Shown here piece after piece: positions 21,218-30,261 of a DNA stretch of 64,000 nucleotides. Position numbers and translations under genes: made by a program. Origin of the DNA: a virus. The stretch lies in IMG/VR virus record IMGVR_UViG_3300031823_000002, positions 1 to 64,000 of that record; one strand, given 5' to 3'. The first letter of the stretch is position 1, and the number at the start of each line of letters is the position of its first letter. The notes beneath the pieces are model-generated. The model was given only the letters and a program-made list of their open reading frames with translations. It was not told the origin of the DNA and did no database searches.

Positions 21218-22321
21218 ATGGAGTACCACCAGATAGCCAGCATGTTCGAACTGCTTAGCGAGGCGGAGTTACAGGAACTCGCCAGCGATATTAAACAGCA
21301 AGGTCTGCTTCTGCCGGTGATGCTTTTCGAGGGCAAGATTCTGGATGGCCGCAACCGCTACCGAGCCTGCCAGATGGCCGAAGTAGAACCAATATACACA
21401 CAGTTTGAGGGTACGCCGGAAGAAGCGGTTCATCGGGTGTGGAGTCTGAACCGCCCGCGCCGCCACCTAACGTCGGATCAGTCCGCCTGCGCTGACGCAG
21501 TGCGAAACAAGCTGCTGAACTCCTATGCGACGGTGCGGGAAGCGGCGAAGCAGCGGCAGACGGCTGCGCAGGCGGCAAATCTGAAGCGGGGAAATGAGCC
21601 GCCTCCCGGCGGTGGTATTAATATTCCCGCCGGGAAGACTGAAGTAGGCAAAGGAGTTAAGACCGTCGAGGTCCGCGCGAAAGCAGCGGGTACTTGCGCA
21701 AGTTATCTCAGGCTAGCCGACAAGCTGCTGAAAGAGGAGCCGGAGGTATTCGCTCAGGTACAGAAGGGTGAAAAACGACTGAGTCAGGTACGGCGCGAGA
21801 AGGGGGCGGCGAAAATGAGTTTTTCGACGGCGCGAACGAACGGGCGAGCAAAGATAGACATTGTCGCCCGCACACACCAAGACATTATTCGGCTTGCTGA
21901 GAAAGGAAGGTTTCTTAGTAGCAGGGAGATATCCGAGGAAACGGGATATACCTGTGCGAGTCTCGACAAGTTTTTTACTCGTTGCTCATTTGTCCCGTGG
22001 GTCACTGTTCTAAGCCAGCGCAGCGAGAAGAAATTTGTAATCAACGAGGAGCTAAAAAATATTTGCGAGAACCTTGTTCTTCGTCCGGAACTGGCTATTA
22101 TCCGTCCAGAGTTAGGTATCTGTTCAATTTTTGTTCACATGGCTGATTTAGGCCAAGAGATTGCCCGTAGACGACAAGAGGCAAGAGCCGGACGGTCCAA
22201 TTGGAAGCCGCATTCGATCCACGCTCATCAACTGGTTGAATTACTCAACTTTATCGAAGACGAATTCACCCGCTACCGCCAGTTTTCAACCCAGACCCCA
22301 AAAAGGAGGCCAGCATGTTAA
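21218..22321 (+). CDS. ParB-like protein with C-terminal DNA-binding extension
   Basis: 367 residues. Residues 5-75 resemble the ParB/Spo0J nuclease-like fold (LSEAELQELASDIKQQGLLL, ILDGRNRYRACQMA with the DGRNR motif). Residues 75-200 match the helical region of ParB-like phage regulators. The C-terminal 150 residues include ISEETGYTCASLDKFFTRCS, a second helix-turn-helix-like part. Roles could be regulation or DNA partition. It overlaps the next gene by seven bases. Confidence 0.75.
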   Translation: MEYHQIASMFELLSEAELQELASDIKQQGLLLPVMLFEGKILDGRNRYRACQMAEVEPIYTQFEGTPEEAVHRVWSLNRPRRHLTSDQSACADAVRNKLLNSYATVREAAKQRQTAAQAANLKRGNEPPPGGGINIPAGKTEVGKGVKTVEVRAKAAGTCASYLRLADKLLKEEPEVFAQVQKGEKRLSQVRREKGAAKMSFSTARTNGRAKIDIVARTHQDIIRLAEKGRFLSSREISEETGYTCASLDKFFTRCSFVPWVTVLSQRSEKKFVINEELKNICENLVLRPELAIIRPELGICSIFVHMADLGQEIARRRQEARAGRSNWKPHSIHAHQLVELLNFIEDEFTRYRQFSTQTPKRRPAC

Positions 22322-23280
22322 CGCAGAAATCTATCAACCTAGTGCCACTCACTAGGGAGTTTGCCATCAAGCATTATTCAATGCCAGCCATGGATGGCGA
22401 GCGCGAACTCAAAGCTTCTCGGGTCGCAATATTTACCGCGCTACTTGAAACTGGGCAATTTCTTAGTCCGGTGTGGTCTATCGCGATACTCAGAGGAACC
22501 GGGCAAGTTTACCGCGCAGATGGACAGCATACCTCATGCGCTTTGACGCGAATACCCGATGAGTACTTTCCGGTCGCCAGAAATATTGCCTATCGGGTAT
22601 ACGAAATTGATTCTATCGAGATAGATGGCCCTACATTGTTTCTTCAGTTCGATAACAATCTGAGCGCTCGCCAAAACGTCGATTACATTGGCGTCTTTCT
22701 TGCTCGGCATCCAGATATCCAAAATCTAAGCCGCAAATTCACGGTCGAAACGATGGCCGCTGTCGCTTACTATTTACGCGATCTCGGTAGGCGCGAAACG
22801 GACCCCACTAAACGGCCTGTCGTTCACAAGACGCAAGATCATGGAATCTATCTTGAAAACCCCACCTATCGCGGGTTCGCGCTATGGCTTAATCGTTGGT
22901 GCGGAACCAGAAACGCGTGGTTGCTGCGCAGACCAGCGGTGATCGCCGAGGTACTATCTCAGTGGATGCGAGACCCGGAACTAGCTACTACATTCTGGGA
23001 TTGGTATTTTACCGAGGGCCATCATGAAGCGGATCATGAAACCCGCTTGTTGTCTGTCGCGTTAAATAAACTGCATCTTAATCGCGCCAAAGCCGAGGAC
23101 TATCGAATTGCAGTCAAGAAGCATTGGAACAGGTTTTGCCGTGCATTAAAGACCGAAATAAAACCCACGAAATCAACCAAGCGGCGGCTACCTCTACGCA
23201 AAGTTGAAGCTGAGCCGTCTCTTCCGTTCATGCCTCCAATGCCCCCTGCGGGAAATCGGTCCCCCGCTAAATACAGATAG
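22315..23280 (+). CDS. DGQH-motif protein, possibly ParB-fold related
   Basis: 321 residues. RGTGQVYRADGQHTSCAL contains a DGQH motif like that of DGQHR-domain proteins, which share the ParB-type fold. The rest is alpha-helical with a basic, proline-rich tail (LPFMPPMPPAG). It directly follows the ParB-like gene, so the two may act together. No specific function can be given. Confidence 0.65.
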   Translation: MLTQKSINLVPLTREFAIKHYSMPAMDGERELKASRVAIFTALLETGQFLSPVWSIAILRGTGQVYRADGQHTSCALTRIPDEYFPVARNIAYRVYEIDSIEIDGPTLFLQFDNNLSARQNVDYIGVFLARHPDIQNLSRKFTVETMAAVAYYLRDLGRRETDPTKRPVVHKTQDHGIYLENPTYRGFALWLNRWCGTRNAWLLRRPAVIAEVLSQWMRDPELATTFWDWYFTEGHHEADHETRLLSVALNKLHLNRAKAEDYRIAVKKHWNRFCRALKTEIKPTKSTKRRLPLRKVEAEPSLPFMPPMPPAGNRSPAKYR

Positions 23281-23300
23281 CTATTGAATCGACGAATGAA

Positions 23301-24587
23301 ATGGATAACCTCGCCCAAATTAAAATTCCGCCATGGCACCAGAGCACCGAGTTTCTAACTAGCTGCCCGCAGCTATATGTCGAATCGGTGATCAAGGGCC
23401 ACCCGCAACCGGGCGGACTGGACTCCGCACGCGGCAAGGAAGTTCACCAGACTGGCGCTGCTTATGTTGCTTATTGCGCATTGGAACGCGTTTCGCTTGA
23501 TCTAGCAAAGTTCGATGAGTTAGCAGCCGGTGCTGGTCCTCTCGCGGCTCGCATTCTGGCTGGGATGAGAGATTCTTACGAAGTTGACTTTACACATGTG
23601 CTGGCGACAGAACTTACCTTGTCGCTGGACGAACACTTTCTGCCGACGCAGGTGACGGATGCGATTAAGGGAACGTGCGTAGACACAGGAGAAGAGCCAG
23701 TAACCGTCGGCACGCTGGACGCGCTGTATGCATTTCCAGTGGAAGCAACGATGCGGATCGACGATTTAAAAACGCATCCGAAACCCTTTGAACCCGGCGA
23801 CAAACTGCAAGCGAAAACCTATGCCCTGTTGGCGTTCATGCACTGGCAGTGGGTTGAGAAGGTTATCTTCCGCCTGATCTTCGTCCGTTATAGAAAGGTA
23901 ACTCGCGAAGTTACATTTACCCGCGACCAGATACCTGATCTGATCGCAGCCGTCAAAGCTGGCCGCGAGCGGCAAATTAAAATTCACGCCGACTACGAAG
24001 CTGGCAACAAAATCGAAGCCATTGCCGGGTCGCATTGCTGGTATTGCCCCCTGCTGTCGAACCTGAAGTGCCCCATCGCGCAATACAACGAGAACATGCA
24101 ACTCACCATGACGCAGCGGCTCAACTTCAATCTCTGGTACGCGCAGTTCAGCCGCAAAAATAACCAAGTGATGAGGGCATACGTGCAGGAGAGGGGTCGA
24201 GGGATCGTGCTCAAGGATTACAACGGCAAGGCGTACGTCTACGACCACGTCGAAGTCGAGTCGGAGGTGTACCCGGTATTTAAATTCATCGATCAACGCA
24301 TGGAGCTTCGCGATGGCGTCAATCCGACGCTGCCGATCATCGATCTGTTGATCGACTACGCGGCTGGCAATCCGGATGACTCAGAGTGGATGAAAAATGT
24401 AGTGGTGTCGTCCACTCCGCTGAGGCGCTACCTCAAAACCAATAAGCGCAGCTTTCTCGACCAAGCTGTTGAGGATGCCGTGGTGAAAGTCCCTAAATCG
24501 CCTATACGTGTGTCGAAGCCGCTCGACGCGGTGCCGGAAGCGGAGTTTGACGATGACGAAGAGTTCGAAGACGAGGAGGAATTGTAA
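23301..24587 (+). CDS. Cas4/RecB-type PD-(D/E)XK nuclease
   Basis: 428 residues. LTSCPQLY and ARGKEVHQTGAAY open the domain; catalytic elements are ELTLS, GTLDALY, the DDLKTHP motif and DKLQAKTYALL. The Cys in SCPQLY together with HCWYCPLLSNLKCP (near 248-262) would form the four-Cys iron-sulfur site of Cas4 and AddB proteins. The very acidic end (EFDDDEEFEDEEEL) is unusual. Probably a 5'-3' single-strand nuclease serving recombination with the neighbouring Rad50-like ATPase. Confidence 0.82.
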   Translation: MDNLAQIKIPPWHQSTEFLTSCPQLYVESVIKGHPQPGGLDSARGKEVHQTGAAYVAYCALERVSLDLAKFDELAAGAGPLAARILAGMRDSYEVDFTHVLATELTLSLDEHFLPTQVTDAIKGTCVDTGEEPVTVGTLDALYAFPVEATMRIDDLKTHPKPFEPGDKLQAKTYALLAFMHWQWVEKVIFRLIFVRYRKVTREVTFTRDQIPDLIAAVKAGRERQIKIHADYEAGNKIEAIAGSHCWYCPLLSNLKCPIAQYNENMQLTMTQRLNFNLWYAQFSRKNNQVMRAYVQERGRGIVLKDYNGKAYVYDHVEVESEVYPVFKFIDQRMELRDGVNPTLPIIDLLIDYAAGNPDDSEWMKNVVVSSTPLRRYLKTNKRSFLDQAVEDAVVKVPKSPIRVSKPLDAVPEAEFDDDEEFEDEEEL

Positions 24588-24847
24588 TGGAACAGGAAAT
24601 GCTGATGCGGGCCAGTGAGATCACCGCCGAAACTGAACGTGCCATGAGTGTCCATCCTCCGATCAATACTGCGCACGAAGCGTATGCGGTCATCAAGGAA
24701 GAGTTGGAAGAGTTCTGGGATTTGGTGAAGGTCAACCCCAACAAGCTGGATGCAGCGCAACGGGCTGTGCGGCTGGATCAGATGCGCAAAGAGCTTACGC
24801 AGACGGCAGCGATGTGCCTGCGCACGATGATGGATTTGGCGCTATGA
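24587..24847 (+). CDS. MazG-like nucleotide pyrophosphohydrolase-type protein
   Basis: 86 residues. AHEAYAVIKEELEEFWDLVK has the Glu-rich ExxE metal-binding helix of MazG-type all-alpha enzymes, followed by a second helix (MRKELTQTAAMCLRTMMDL). Such phage proteins hydrolyse (d)NTPs or ppGpp. Short for the family, so possibly a minimal domain. Confidence 0.7.
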   Translation: MEQEMLMRASEITAETERAMSVHPPINTAHEAYAVIKEELEEFWDLVKVNPNKLDAAQRAVRLDQMRKELTQTAAMCLRTMMDLAL

Positions 24848-25161
24848 CTGTGCTCCCCAGATTGTTCGCGCTGATGGTTGGGCATGCGCTGGCCGACTTC
24901 CCGCTGCAAGGAGACTTCCTCGCCAGAGGGAAGGATCATCGCCATCCAATTCCCGGCGTGCCGTGGTATCAGTGCATGTTCGCGCACTGCATGATTCAGG
25001 CGGGCATGGTCTACCTCATTACGGGAAGCCTTGTGATCGGACTGGCTGAATTCGTACTGCATTTTGTGATCGATTACGCGAAGTGCGACGGGAAGCTGAC
25101 GTTCAACCAAGATCAGGCGCTGCATGCTACCTGCAAAGTGATCTGGGCGGTGGTCGCATAA
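24844..25161 (+). CDS. DUF3307 membrane protein
   Basis: 105 residues. GHALADFPLQGDFLARGKD, followed by two or three membrane segments and FVIDYAKCDGKLTFNQDQAL, is the DUF3307 pattern. Integral membrane protein of unknown role, found in many phages and bacteria. ATGA overlap with the MazG-like gene. Confidence 0.85.
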   Translation: MTVLPRLFALMVGHALADFPLQGDFLARGKDHRHPIPGVPWYQCMFAHCMIQAGMVYLITGSLVIGLAEFVLHFVIDYAKCDGKLTFNQDQALHATCKVIWAVVA

Positions 25162-25174
25162 GGGAGCCATAGAT

Positions 25175-25414
25175 ATGAGCAATGAAGCGGATCAGAAGAA
25201 ACGCACGCCCACGGAAGTCCTAGTGCAGGCCATGGAACTGGCCGAAGAGATGGCCGAATGCGTCGTTATATTTCGGCTCATGAAAGACGGTCAGGGGCAC
25301 AGCGGAATGGGCTGGGTGACAGAGCTTCCAGAACTGGCGCAAAAGTTCGCCTTCCTTGAAGAGGCCAAGTTAGCGATGTTTCACAAAAGCTACGGAGAGC
25401 GGGATATGCGATGA
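25175..25414 (+). CDS. Hypothetical 79-residue protein
   Basis: N-terminal helix, then ECVVIFRLMKDGQGHSGMGW, a small beta-hairpin-like part. No family recognised. AGGGAGCC lies upstream. Confidence 0.7.
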   Translation: MSNEADQKKRTPTEVLVQAMELAEEMAECVVIFRLMKDGQGHSGMGWVTELPELAQKFAFLEEAKLAMFHKSYGERDMR

Positions 25415-25680
25415 GACTCAAGCTTGAATACGAAGACGACCCGGTATTTGCCACCGTCAAGTACAGAAAGAGCGACTATCGCGCACTGACATTGAAGATC
25501 AACGGCAAACCCTTCAGTGTCTGGGTAACGCTGGACCTCGTGTACCAGTTTCGCCGCGATGACCCAGACTACATGCGAGAGATCGACAGGAGCCTCGTTG
25601 CAGCCATGGAGCGAATGCTGGGAAAGATTTTTCTGGACGCCGTTGGAGCGATCCCGGATGGAAGCGACTTAATGATATGA
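25411..25680 (+). CDS. Hypothetical 89-residue protein
   Basis: ATGA overlaps on both sides. Beta-rich N-terminus (LKLEYEDDPVFATVKYRKSD) and helical end. Function unknown. Confidence 0.7.
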   Translation: MRLKLEYEDDPVFATVKYRKSDYRALTLKINGKPFSVWVTLDLVYQFRRDDPDYMREIDRSLVAAMERMLGKIFLDAVGAIPDGSDLMI

Positions 25681-27611
25681 AGCTGATCAAACTGCACTTG
25701 GAAAATTTCCGTATCCACAAAGACTCCACCCTGTCACTCGGAGAGAGCGCCTTCGTGGTGATTCGCGGCAGCAACTTCGCCGGGAAGTCCACCATTGGGC
25801 AAGGTCTTTCGATGTGCCTCACACCATCGACCACCGGCCTCGATGCGCAGGGCCGGGGCTACGCCTCGAAGATTAAGCGTGGCGCTACTAGGGCGGTGAT
25901 CACGGCAGACTTCCAGACGAAGCGCCATCTGATCGAGCGCACGGTCACGTTGAACGCCAACGCTGCGGGCCGCACACAGAAAACAGTTTGCCTGAGTGAT
26001 CCAAGCTGGAAGCCGACCAAGTTTGACGACGAGATCGACCGGCAAAAGGCCGCGCTGACGGTGGTGCTGAACACCGACGCGTTTCTGCGCATGGACGAGA
26101 AAGAGCAGAAGAACCTGCTGGCTGGGCTGGCGCTTCCCAGTCACTACGACTTCGACCGGCAGATCGTCGCGGACGTGGAGGCGGTCCTCGGCGAGTGGTC
26201 CGTCAACTTCACAGGCGAACCGTTCGCAGCGATCAATCTGGCGTACAAGAAGCTCTTCGACGAGCGCCAGATCGTCAACCGGCAGGTGAAGGAATTCGTG
26301 ATCCCGGAAGCGTTGGCGGCTCCTGAAGACGTAGACTCCAACTCGCTGCAAAGCAGGCTGGCAGAGTTACGGGAGCAGCGCCGGGAGAAGCAGCGCGAGC
26401 GCGATCAGGCGGTAGCGGAGGCCAGCAAAGAAGAGACCGCCCGCCAGCGGGCCAAGGATAAAGTGCAGCAGGCTCTCGACGGTGAATATCGCCGGGGGAA
26501 CTCGATCCGGGACAAGCTGGTCAAAGAAGGTCAGTTGGTCTACCTGCGCAAGATCGCGGAGAGCAAGCCGGAACTGGACAGACTGATGAAGGAGCGCGAG
26601 GCGTCTTTAAGGCTGCGCAATCATTACGACATCCAGCTTAAAGCTCTGGAGGCGGTGCCATGGAACGCGAAGGAATGCCCTACGTGCGAGCAGCCGGTGG
26701 ACGTGGAGAATTTAAAAAGGCTGAGCGAGAAGCTGAAGAAGGACATCCGGGAATCCAACGGAACGTTGGGCGTCGTCGAGCAGAAAATCAAAGCTCTGGG
26801 CGACGTGGATGATGCAATCGCTCTCATCGAAAGGCACGAGGCGGCGCTGAAGGAACTGGGCGCGTTCGACGAGCAGGCGGAAGAGAGGAAGAAGCAGATC
26901 GAAGAGGCGGAGCGTGACATTCCGGGTCCGACGCTGTTCGACTTTGCCCCCTTCAATATCAGCATCTCTGAAATCGAACTGGAGATCGAGCGGCTGTCCG
27001 GCCTGCTTCGCCCGGTGATCGTCGCGGAGGAGCGGCGCAAGGAGATCGCGATCAAGCAGGGACAGCTAGCGGTCCTGAAGCAGAAGGCAGCGACGCTGGA
27101 CCGGCTGGTCAAGTATTTCGACAAGGGCGGCATCAAAGCCAAGCTCATCGGCCAGTACATTGGCGGCTTCGAGTCGAAGCTGAATGAGGTGATGGGCGCG
27201 TGGGGCTACTCCTGTGCGCTCTCGATTGAGCCGTACTCGTTCGACGTAACCAACGCCCGTCAGGATGTGATTCCGGTGCGCGAGCTTTCCGGGGCCGAAG
27301 AGGTCATGTTCTCGCTGGCCTTCCAGTGCGCGGTGAGCCAGACGGCCAACATCGGCATGGTGGTGATCGACGAGGTGGCCATGTTCCTGCCGGAAATCCG
27401 CCGCGTGCTGAATGCGCGACTCTACGACATGATCCAGCGCGGCTTTCTGGAGCAGGTCATTCTGCTGGTCGCGGACACCTCGGAGCAGGCATCCAGCCTG
27501 CCGGGAGCGGCCTTCTACATGGTGGAAAACGGCGAGGTGCGTGCTCTGCCAGCAAACGGTGTACGAAAGGAGACACAAAGTGAGCGACGAAACGACCAAC
27601 GTATTGCCTGA
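25677..27611 (+). CDS. Rad50/SbcC-like SMC ATPase
   Basis: 644 residues. P-loop GSNFAGKST at 31-39; two long coiled-coil arms (about 200-330 and 345-470) joined by the zinc hook CPTC near 333; signature LSGAEE near 537; Walker B MVVIDEVAMF near 560. Rad50/SbcC proteins hold DNA ends and control a nuclease partner. No SbcD/Mre11 gene is nearby, so the Cas4-like nuclease upstream is a candidate partner. Shorter than cellular SbcC, as is usual in phages. Confidence 0.9.
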   Translation: MKLIKLHLENFRIHKDSTLSLGESAFVVIRGSNFAGKSTIGQGLSMCLTPSTTGLDAQGRGYASKIKRGATRAVITADFQTKRHLIERTVTLNANAAGRTQKTVCLSDPSWKPTKFDDEIDRQKAALTVVLNTDAFLRMDEKEQKNLLAGLALPSHYDFDRQIVADVEAVLGEWSVNFTGEPFAAINLAYKKLFDERQIVNRQVKEFVIPEALAAPEDVDSNSLQSRLAELREQRREKQRERDQAVAEASKEETARQRAKDKVQQALDGEYRRGNSIRDKLVKEGQLVYLRKIAESKPELDRLMKEREASLRLRNHYDIQLKALEAVPWNAKECPTCEQPVDVENLKRLSEKLKKDIRESNGTLGVVEQKIKALGDVDDAIALIERHEAALKELGAFDEQAEERKKQIEEAERDIPGPTLFDFAPFNISISEIELEIERLSGLLRPVIVAEERRKEIAIKQGQLAVLKQKAATLDRLVKYFDKGGIKAKLIGQYIGGFESKLNEVMGAWGYSCALSIEPYSFDVTNARQDVIPVRELSGAEEVMFSLAFQCAVSQTANIGMVVIDEVAMFLPEIRRVLNARLYDMIQRGFLEQVILLVADTSEQASSLPGAAFYMVENGEVRALPANGVRKETQSERRNDQRIA

Positions 27612-27759
27612 TCCTGAGGAGCAGGTGCAAACCACAACCAACGGGGACGACGAAGAGGGCGACGACAGCAAGGAAGAGACGGATACACCAGAACCGGTGA
27701 CGGAAGGAACGGTCAAAGACGCAGTACCTGAGCAGCATAAGACCGTTACTGTGCCGTGA
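27580..27759 (+). CDS. Small acidic protein
   Basis: 59 residues from GTG 27580 after AAAGGAGACACAAA, overlapping the Rad50-like gene by 32 bases. Very acidic (TTTNGDDEEGDDSKEETDT), probably disordered. Could be a DNA mimic, but nothing further supports that. Confidence 0.6.
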   Translation: MSDETTNVLPDPEEQVQTTTNGDDEEGDDSKEETDTPEPVTEGTVKDAVPEQHKTVTVP

Positions 27760-28025
27760 TTGGCGTCTGGGTGCGCGACAACTGCGAACGCCATCCACGT
27801 ATTGCGGGTGGCGTCGTGGTCATATTGCGGCACATGAATGCGTGGCTGACGGAGCACGGCCACAGGACGTACAGCCTCGACGATTTTAAATCTGCTCTGG
27901 AGAAAAATGGTCTGCCCGTGATCGAGGTTGCCGGAACACTGCTGGTGCCGGGTCTGGGCTTCAAGGAAGACTGTAAATGCCTACCAAAGAACAAGCCAAG
28001 CAGCCGATCATCCCGAAAGAAATAG
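27756..28025 (+). CDS. Hypothetical protein resembling a winged-helix fragment
   Basis: GTG start overlapping the previous stop, 89 residues. HRTYSLDDFKSALEKNGL then VIEVAGTLLVPGLGF resembles the recognition helix and wing of small phage winged-helix proteins. Basic end KNKPSSRSSRKK. Confidence 0.6.
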   Translation: MIGVWVRDNCERHPRIAGGVVVILRHMNAWLTEHGHRTYSLDDFKSALEKNGLPVIEVAGTLLVPGLGFKEDCKCLPKNKPSSRSSRKK

Positions 28026-28231
28026 TTCACATGGCCAAGTTCTGCTACGCGGCCATGCGAGTCAGTCAACAGTGTCCGGAGCTTGAAGGGCATGCGCGAA
28101 AGGCAATCGACGCGGTCAAGCGAGCGCAGATACAGATGATCGACGGCAAGCCAACCCGCTGGCGTGCGAGCCGCCATGTGAAGCGGCTGGTGAGTGACAT
28201 TTACGAGCGCTTCGGAACGGTGCCGTACTGA
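27977..28231 (+). CDS. Hypothetical basic helical protein
   Basis: 84 residues overlapping the upstream gene by 49 bases. Three helices and a basic patch (KPTRWRASRHVKRLVSDIYE). No family recognised. Confidence 0.65.
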   Translation: MPTKEQAKQPIIPKEIVHMAKFCYAAMRVSQQCPELEGHARKAIDAVKRAQIQMIDGKPTRWRASRHVKRLVSDIYERFGTVPY

Positions 28232-28239
28232 GGTGCAAT

Positions 28240-28437
28240 ATGGCTCTGAGCAAAGAAGATCAGGAGTACTACGAAACACAGCGAATCGAGCAGGAGAGGC
28301 GCGACGATTTTGAATGTGAGCGCGACTTCTGGACCAACGTCATGCTGGCGGTTCTAGGTGAACCCGGAGTCACGGTAAGGAAATCGGTTGAGCAGGCAGA
28401 CGAGGCGCTGCGGCTCTACAAGGAGCGGTTTCAGTAA
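28240..28437 (+). CDS. Hypothetical 65-residue charged protein
   Basis: Almost entirely helical and charged (EYYETQRIEQERRDDFECER). The stop TAATG overlaps the HNH gene start. Confidence 0.65.
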   Translation: MALSKEDQEYYETQRIEQERRDDFECERDFWTNVMLAVLGEPGVTVRKSVEQADEALRLYKERFQ

Positions 28438-28955
28438 TGGGCGACTTCAAGAGGAGGGCGCGTTACAAGACTGGCTCCGGGATTTTATTTCAGGACGCAG
28501 TGAAATCAGTTTTCCTGCGCGTCACCGGGCAGACGTACGACAACATGCTGGCGAGAATCAGAAAGAAGGGATTCCCCGGCCTGCCCTTCGATAAGGACGC
28601 CTTCCGGGATCACGTCCTGTCCGCCATGGGCGGGAACTACGACGGCTACTTCCGCTGCCAGTACTGCAACGGGTTTTTCACTCTGGAGCAGGTTGCCGTG
28701 GATCACGCCCACTCGCTAGGACGGGCCGGTGGTGTCGAACTCAGCAATCTCGACTATCCGTGCAAGCCCTGCAATGCCCGCAAGGGCACCATGCTACCCG
28801 ATGAGTATCACAGGCTCCTGAAGTTCCTTGATGACGAGCTTCCACTGGCCAAGACCGACATATTGCAGCGGCTGGAGATCAGCGTGCAACTGGCGGCGGC
28901 GGATCGGGCGCGGCGAGCCAAGGAAAAGCGCCAGATGGAAGCTAAAACGTTTTAG
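28437..28955 (+). CDS. HNH endonuclease
   Basis: 172 residues. CQYCNGFFTLEQVAVDHAHS supplies the first zinc knuckle and the DHxHS catalytic core; LDYPCKPCNARKG supplies the second knuckle and the Asn. A basic helical tail follows. Last gene of the rightward block. Could be a structure-specific or homing-type nuclease. Confidence 0.85.
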   Translation: MGDFKRRARYKTGSGILFQDAVKSVFLRVTGQTYDNMLARIRKKGFPGLPFDKDAFRDHVLSAMGGNYDGYFRCQYCNGFFTLEQVAVDHAHSLGRAGGVELSNLDYPCKPCNARKGTMLPDEYHRLLKFLDDELPLAKTDILQRLEISVQLAAADRARRAKEKRQMEAKTF

Positions 28956-28972
28956 CTGACCCGGTGCGCTCA

Positions 28973-29380
28973 TCACTCTGGCGGCGGAGGGTAGAAGGCG
29001 TTGAAGTGCTCGTCGATGTACGCCAGCGCCTCGGTATAGGTTGCAAAGTTGCAGACCTGCGTGTCTCCAGTGGGGATGCCCTCGCGATGCGGCACCCAGC
29101 GCGATCCGCTCCATGCCAGACCGGGATGGTTGTTGTGGATAATGACGCAGCGGCCAAGTGCCCCTTGGATCACGCCGATGGGAAGCGGCGGCGCTTTGGC
29201 AGGCTGGGCTAAGACTCCCCACTGGTCGCCTTTGCGCATCACGACGCTGCCACACTTCTTGCAGCCAGCCATGAGTGCCTCTGGTGACGTGCCGACGTAC
29301 AGGAATTGCTCCCAGTCATTGTTTCCGCAGGTACACCAGACTTTTCCGTCTGCGATCCGCTGTATGTCTGCGAGGTCCAT
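28973..29380 (-). CDS. Zinc-binding hypothetical protein
   Basis: 135 residues starting MDLADIQR. CTCGNNDWEQFLYV and GCKKCGS give a split zinc ribbon; the C-terminus includes FATYTEALAYIDEHFNAFYP. First gene met at the 3' end of the long leftward block. Function unknown. Confidence 0.75.
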   Translation of the reverse strand: MDLADIQRIADGKVWCTCGNNDWEQFLYVGTSPEALMAGCKKCGSVVMRKGDQWGVLAQPAKAPPLPIGVIQGALGRCVIIHNNHPGLAWSGSRWVPHREGIPTGDTQVCNFATYTEALAYIDEHFNAFYPPPPE

Positions 29381-29583
29381 CAATGCCTCTCCCAAACGAA
29401 TTCCCACGAGCGCAGGCCAAGGTCATCTTCGTACACCGGCTCACCCTCAAAGTGATTGCTTAGAAAACGAATGCCGGTGTGATCGTTGTTGGGGTAGATT
29501 GCGCCCTTGAACTGGCCATCTACAAAGACCTCGACCACCTCGACCTTCCTGACGGTGTGCAGCTTCTTCCTGAATTCGATCAT
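29380..29583 (-). CDS. Hypothetical 67-residue protein
   Basis: TAATG-type junctions with neighbours. VEVVEVFVDGQFKGAIYPN is a beta-hairpin signature common in small phage proteins. No named family. Confidence 0.7.
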   Translation of the reverse strand: MIEFRKKLHTVRKVEVVEVFVDGQFKGAIYPNNDHTGIRFLSNHFEGEPVYEDDLGLRSWEFVWERH

Positions 29584-29798
29584 CGCTCACCAAAACCTTT
29601 GCTGAACACCATCTCCGTGTCAGCGGGGAAAACTCTGTAGTAGTCGATCTCGTCGAAAGAGATTCTCTTGGTGCCGTTGTCGGTCTTCTCCCGCCAGATT
29701 TTATTCGCCTCGTCATAGGGCAGGGGGCCGGACACATCGATCCACTGGTTATCCATGCCGTCGTAGAGCCGCACGATGAACAGGGAGTCCATCTTCAT
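29580..29798 (-). CDS. Hypothetical 72-residue protein
   Basis: AAAGGAGG precedes ATG 29798. DSLFIVRLYDGMDNQWIDVS then PLPYDEANKIWREKTDNG. Looks like a small alpha/beta protein of the same style as its neighbour. Family unknown. Confidence 0.7.
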   Translation of the reverse strand: MKMDSLFIVRLYDGMDNQWIDVSGPLPYDEANKIWREKTDNGTKRISFDEIDYYRVFPADTEMVFSKGFGER

Positions 29799-30097
29799 TC
29801 GTGTGCCTCCTTTAGTTCTTTCCACTTCACGTTAAAAGCTTCGTCGGTAGGAGCCGGAAGTATGCCGAAAGCAGTCATGATTTTCAGTTGCAAATCACGA
29901 GCGCCGCGACAGAGATGCGTTTCCCGCTTGCCGTGCAGTGCCGGGTGATGGCAGAGTTGTGAGCCTTGAAACTGGGTGCTTCGTTTCACGACGCCTGCGT
30001 GGACAGTCGGGTCACCGTTGGGGCCGAAAGGACACGTGGCGCACTGGCTCTTCATCACGGGCAGGTCGAGGGCATTGCGACGGGACCGCCGCCTCAT
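29795..30097 (-). CDS. Cys-rich phage protein with CxxCPF and CRGAR motifs
   Basis: 100 residues. SQCATCPF, LCHHPAL and HLCRGARD define a recurrent phage protein of unknown function with a likely four-Cys metal site. An internal Met before SQCATC is an alternative start. Confidence 0.75.
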   Translation of the reverse strand: MRRRSRRNALDLPVMKSQCATCPFGPNGDPTVHAGVVKRSTQFQGSQLCHHPALHGKRETHLCRGARDLQLKIMTAFGILPAPTDEAFNVKWKELKEAHE

Positions 30098-30261
30098 GCG
30101 GCCTCCAGTGCTGCTTCCTCTGTGCGTTCGTCGTCATAGCAGAACAGGGCATCGCCGCCGTCATCGTGGTAAACGGCGTCGTACCCCATCTCCCCACAAA
30201 ATTCAGGAATCCTGTCCACCCTCACCGGGCGACCGCAGTTCTTGCACTTTAACTCGCTCAT
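30094..30261 (-). CDS. Zinc-ribbon micro-protein
   Basis: 55 residues from MSELKCKNCGRP. One CxxC at the N-terminus and FCGE plus FCYDDER later. Overlaps the Uma2 gene start region by four bases. Confidence 0.65.
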   Translation of the reverse strand: MSELKCKNCGRPVRVDRIPEFCGEMGYDAVYHDDGGDALFCYDDERTEEAALEAA

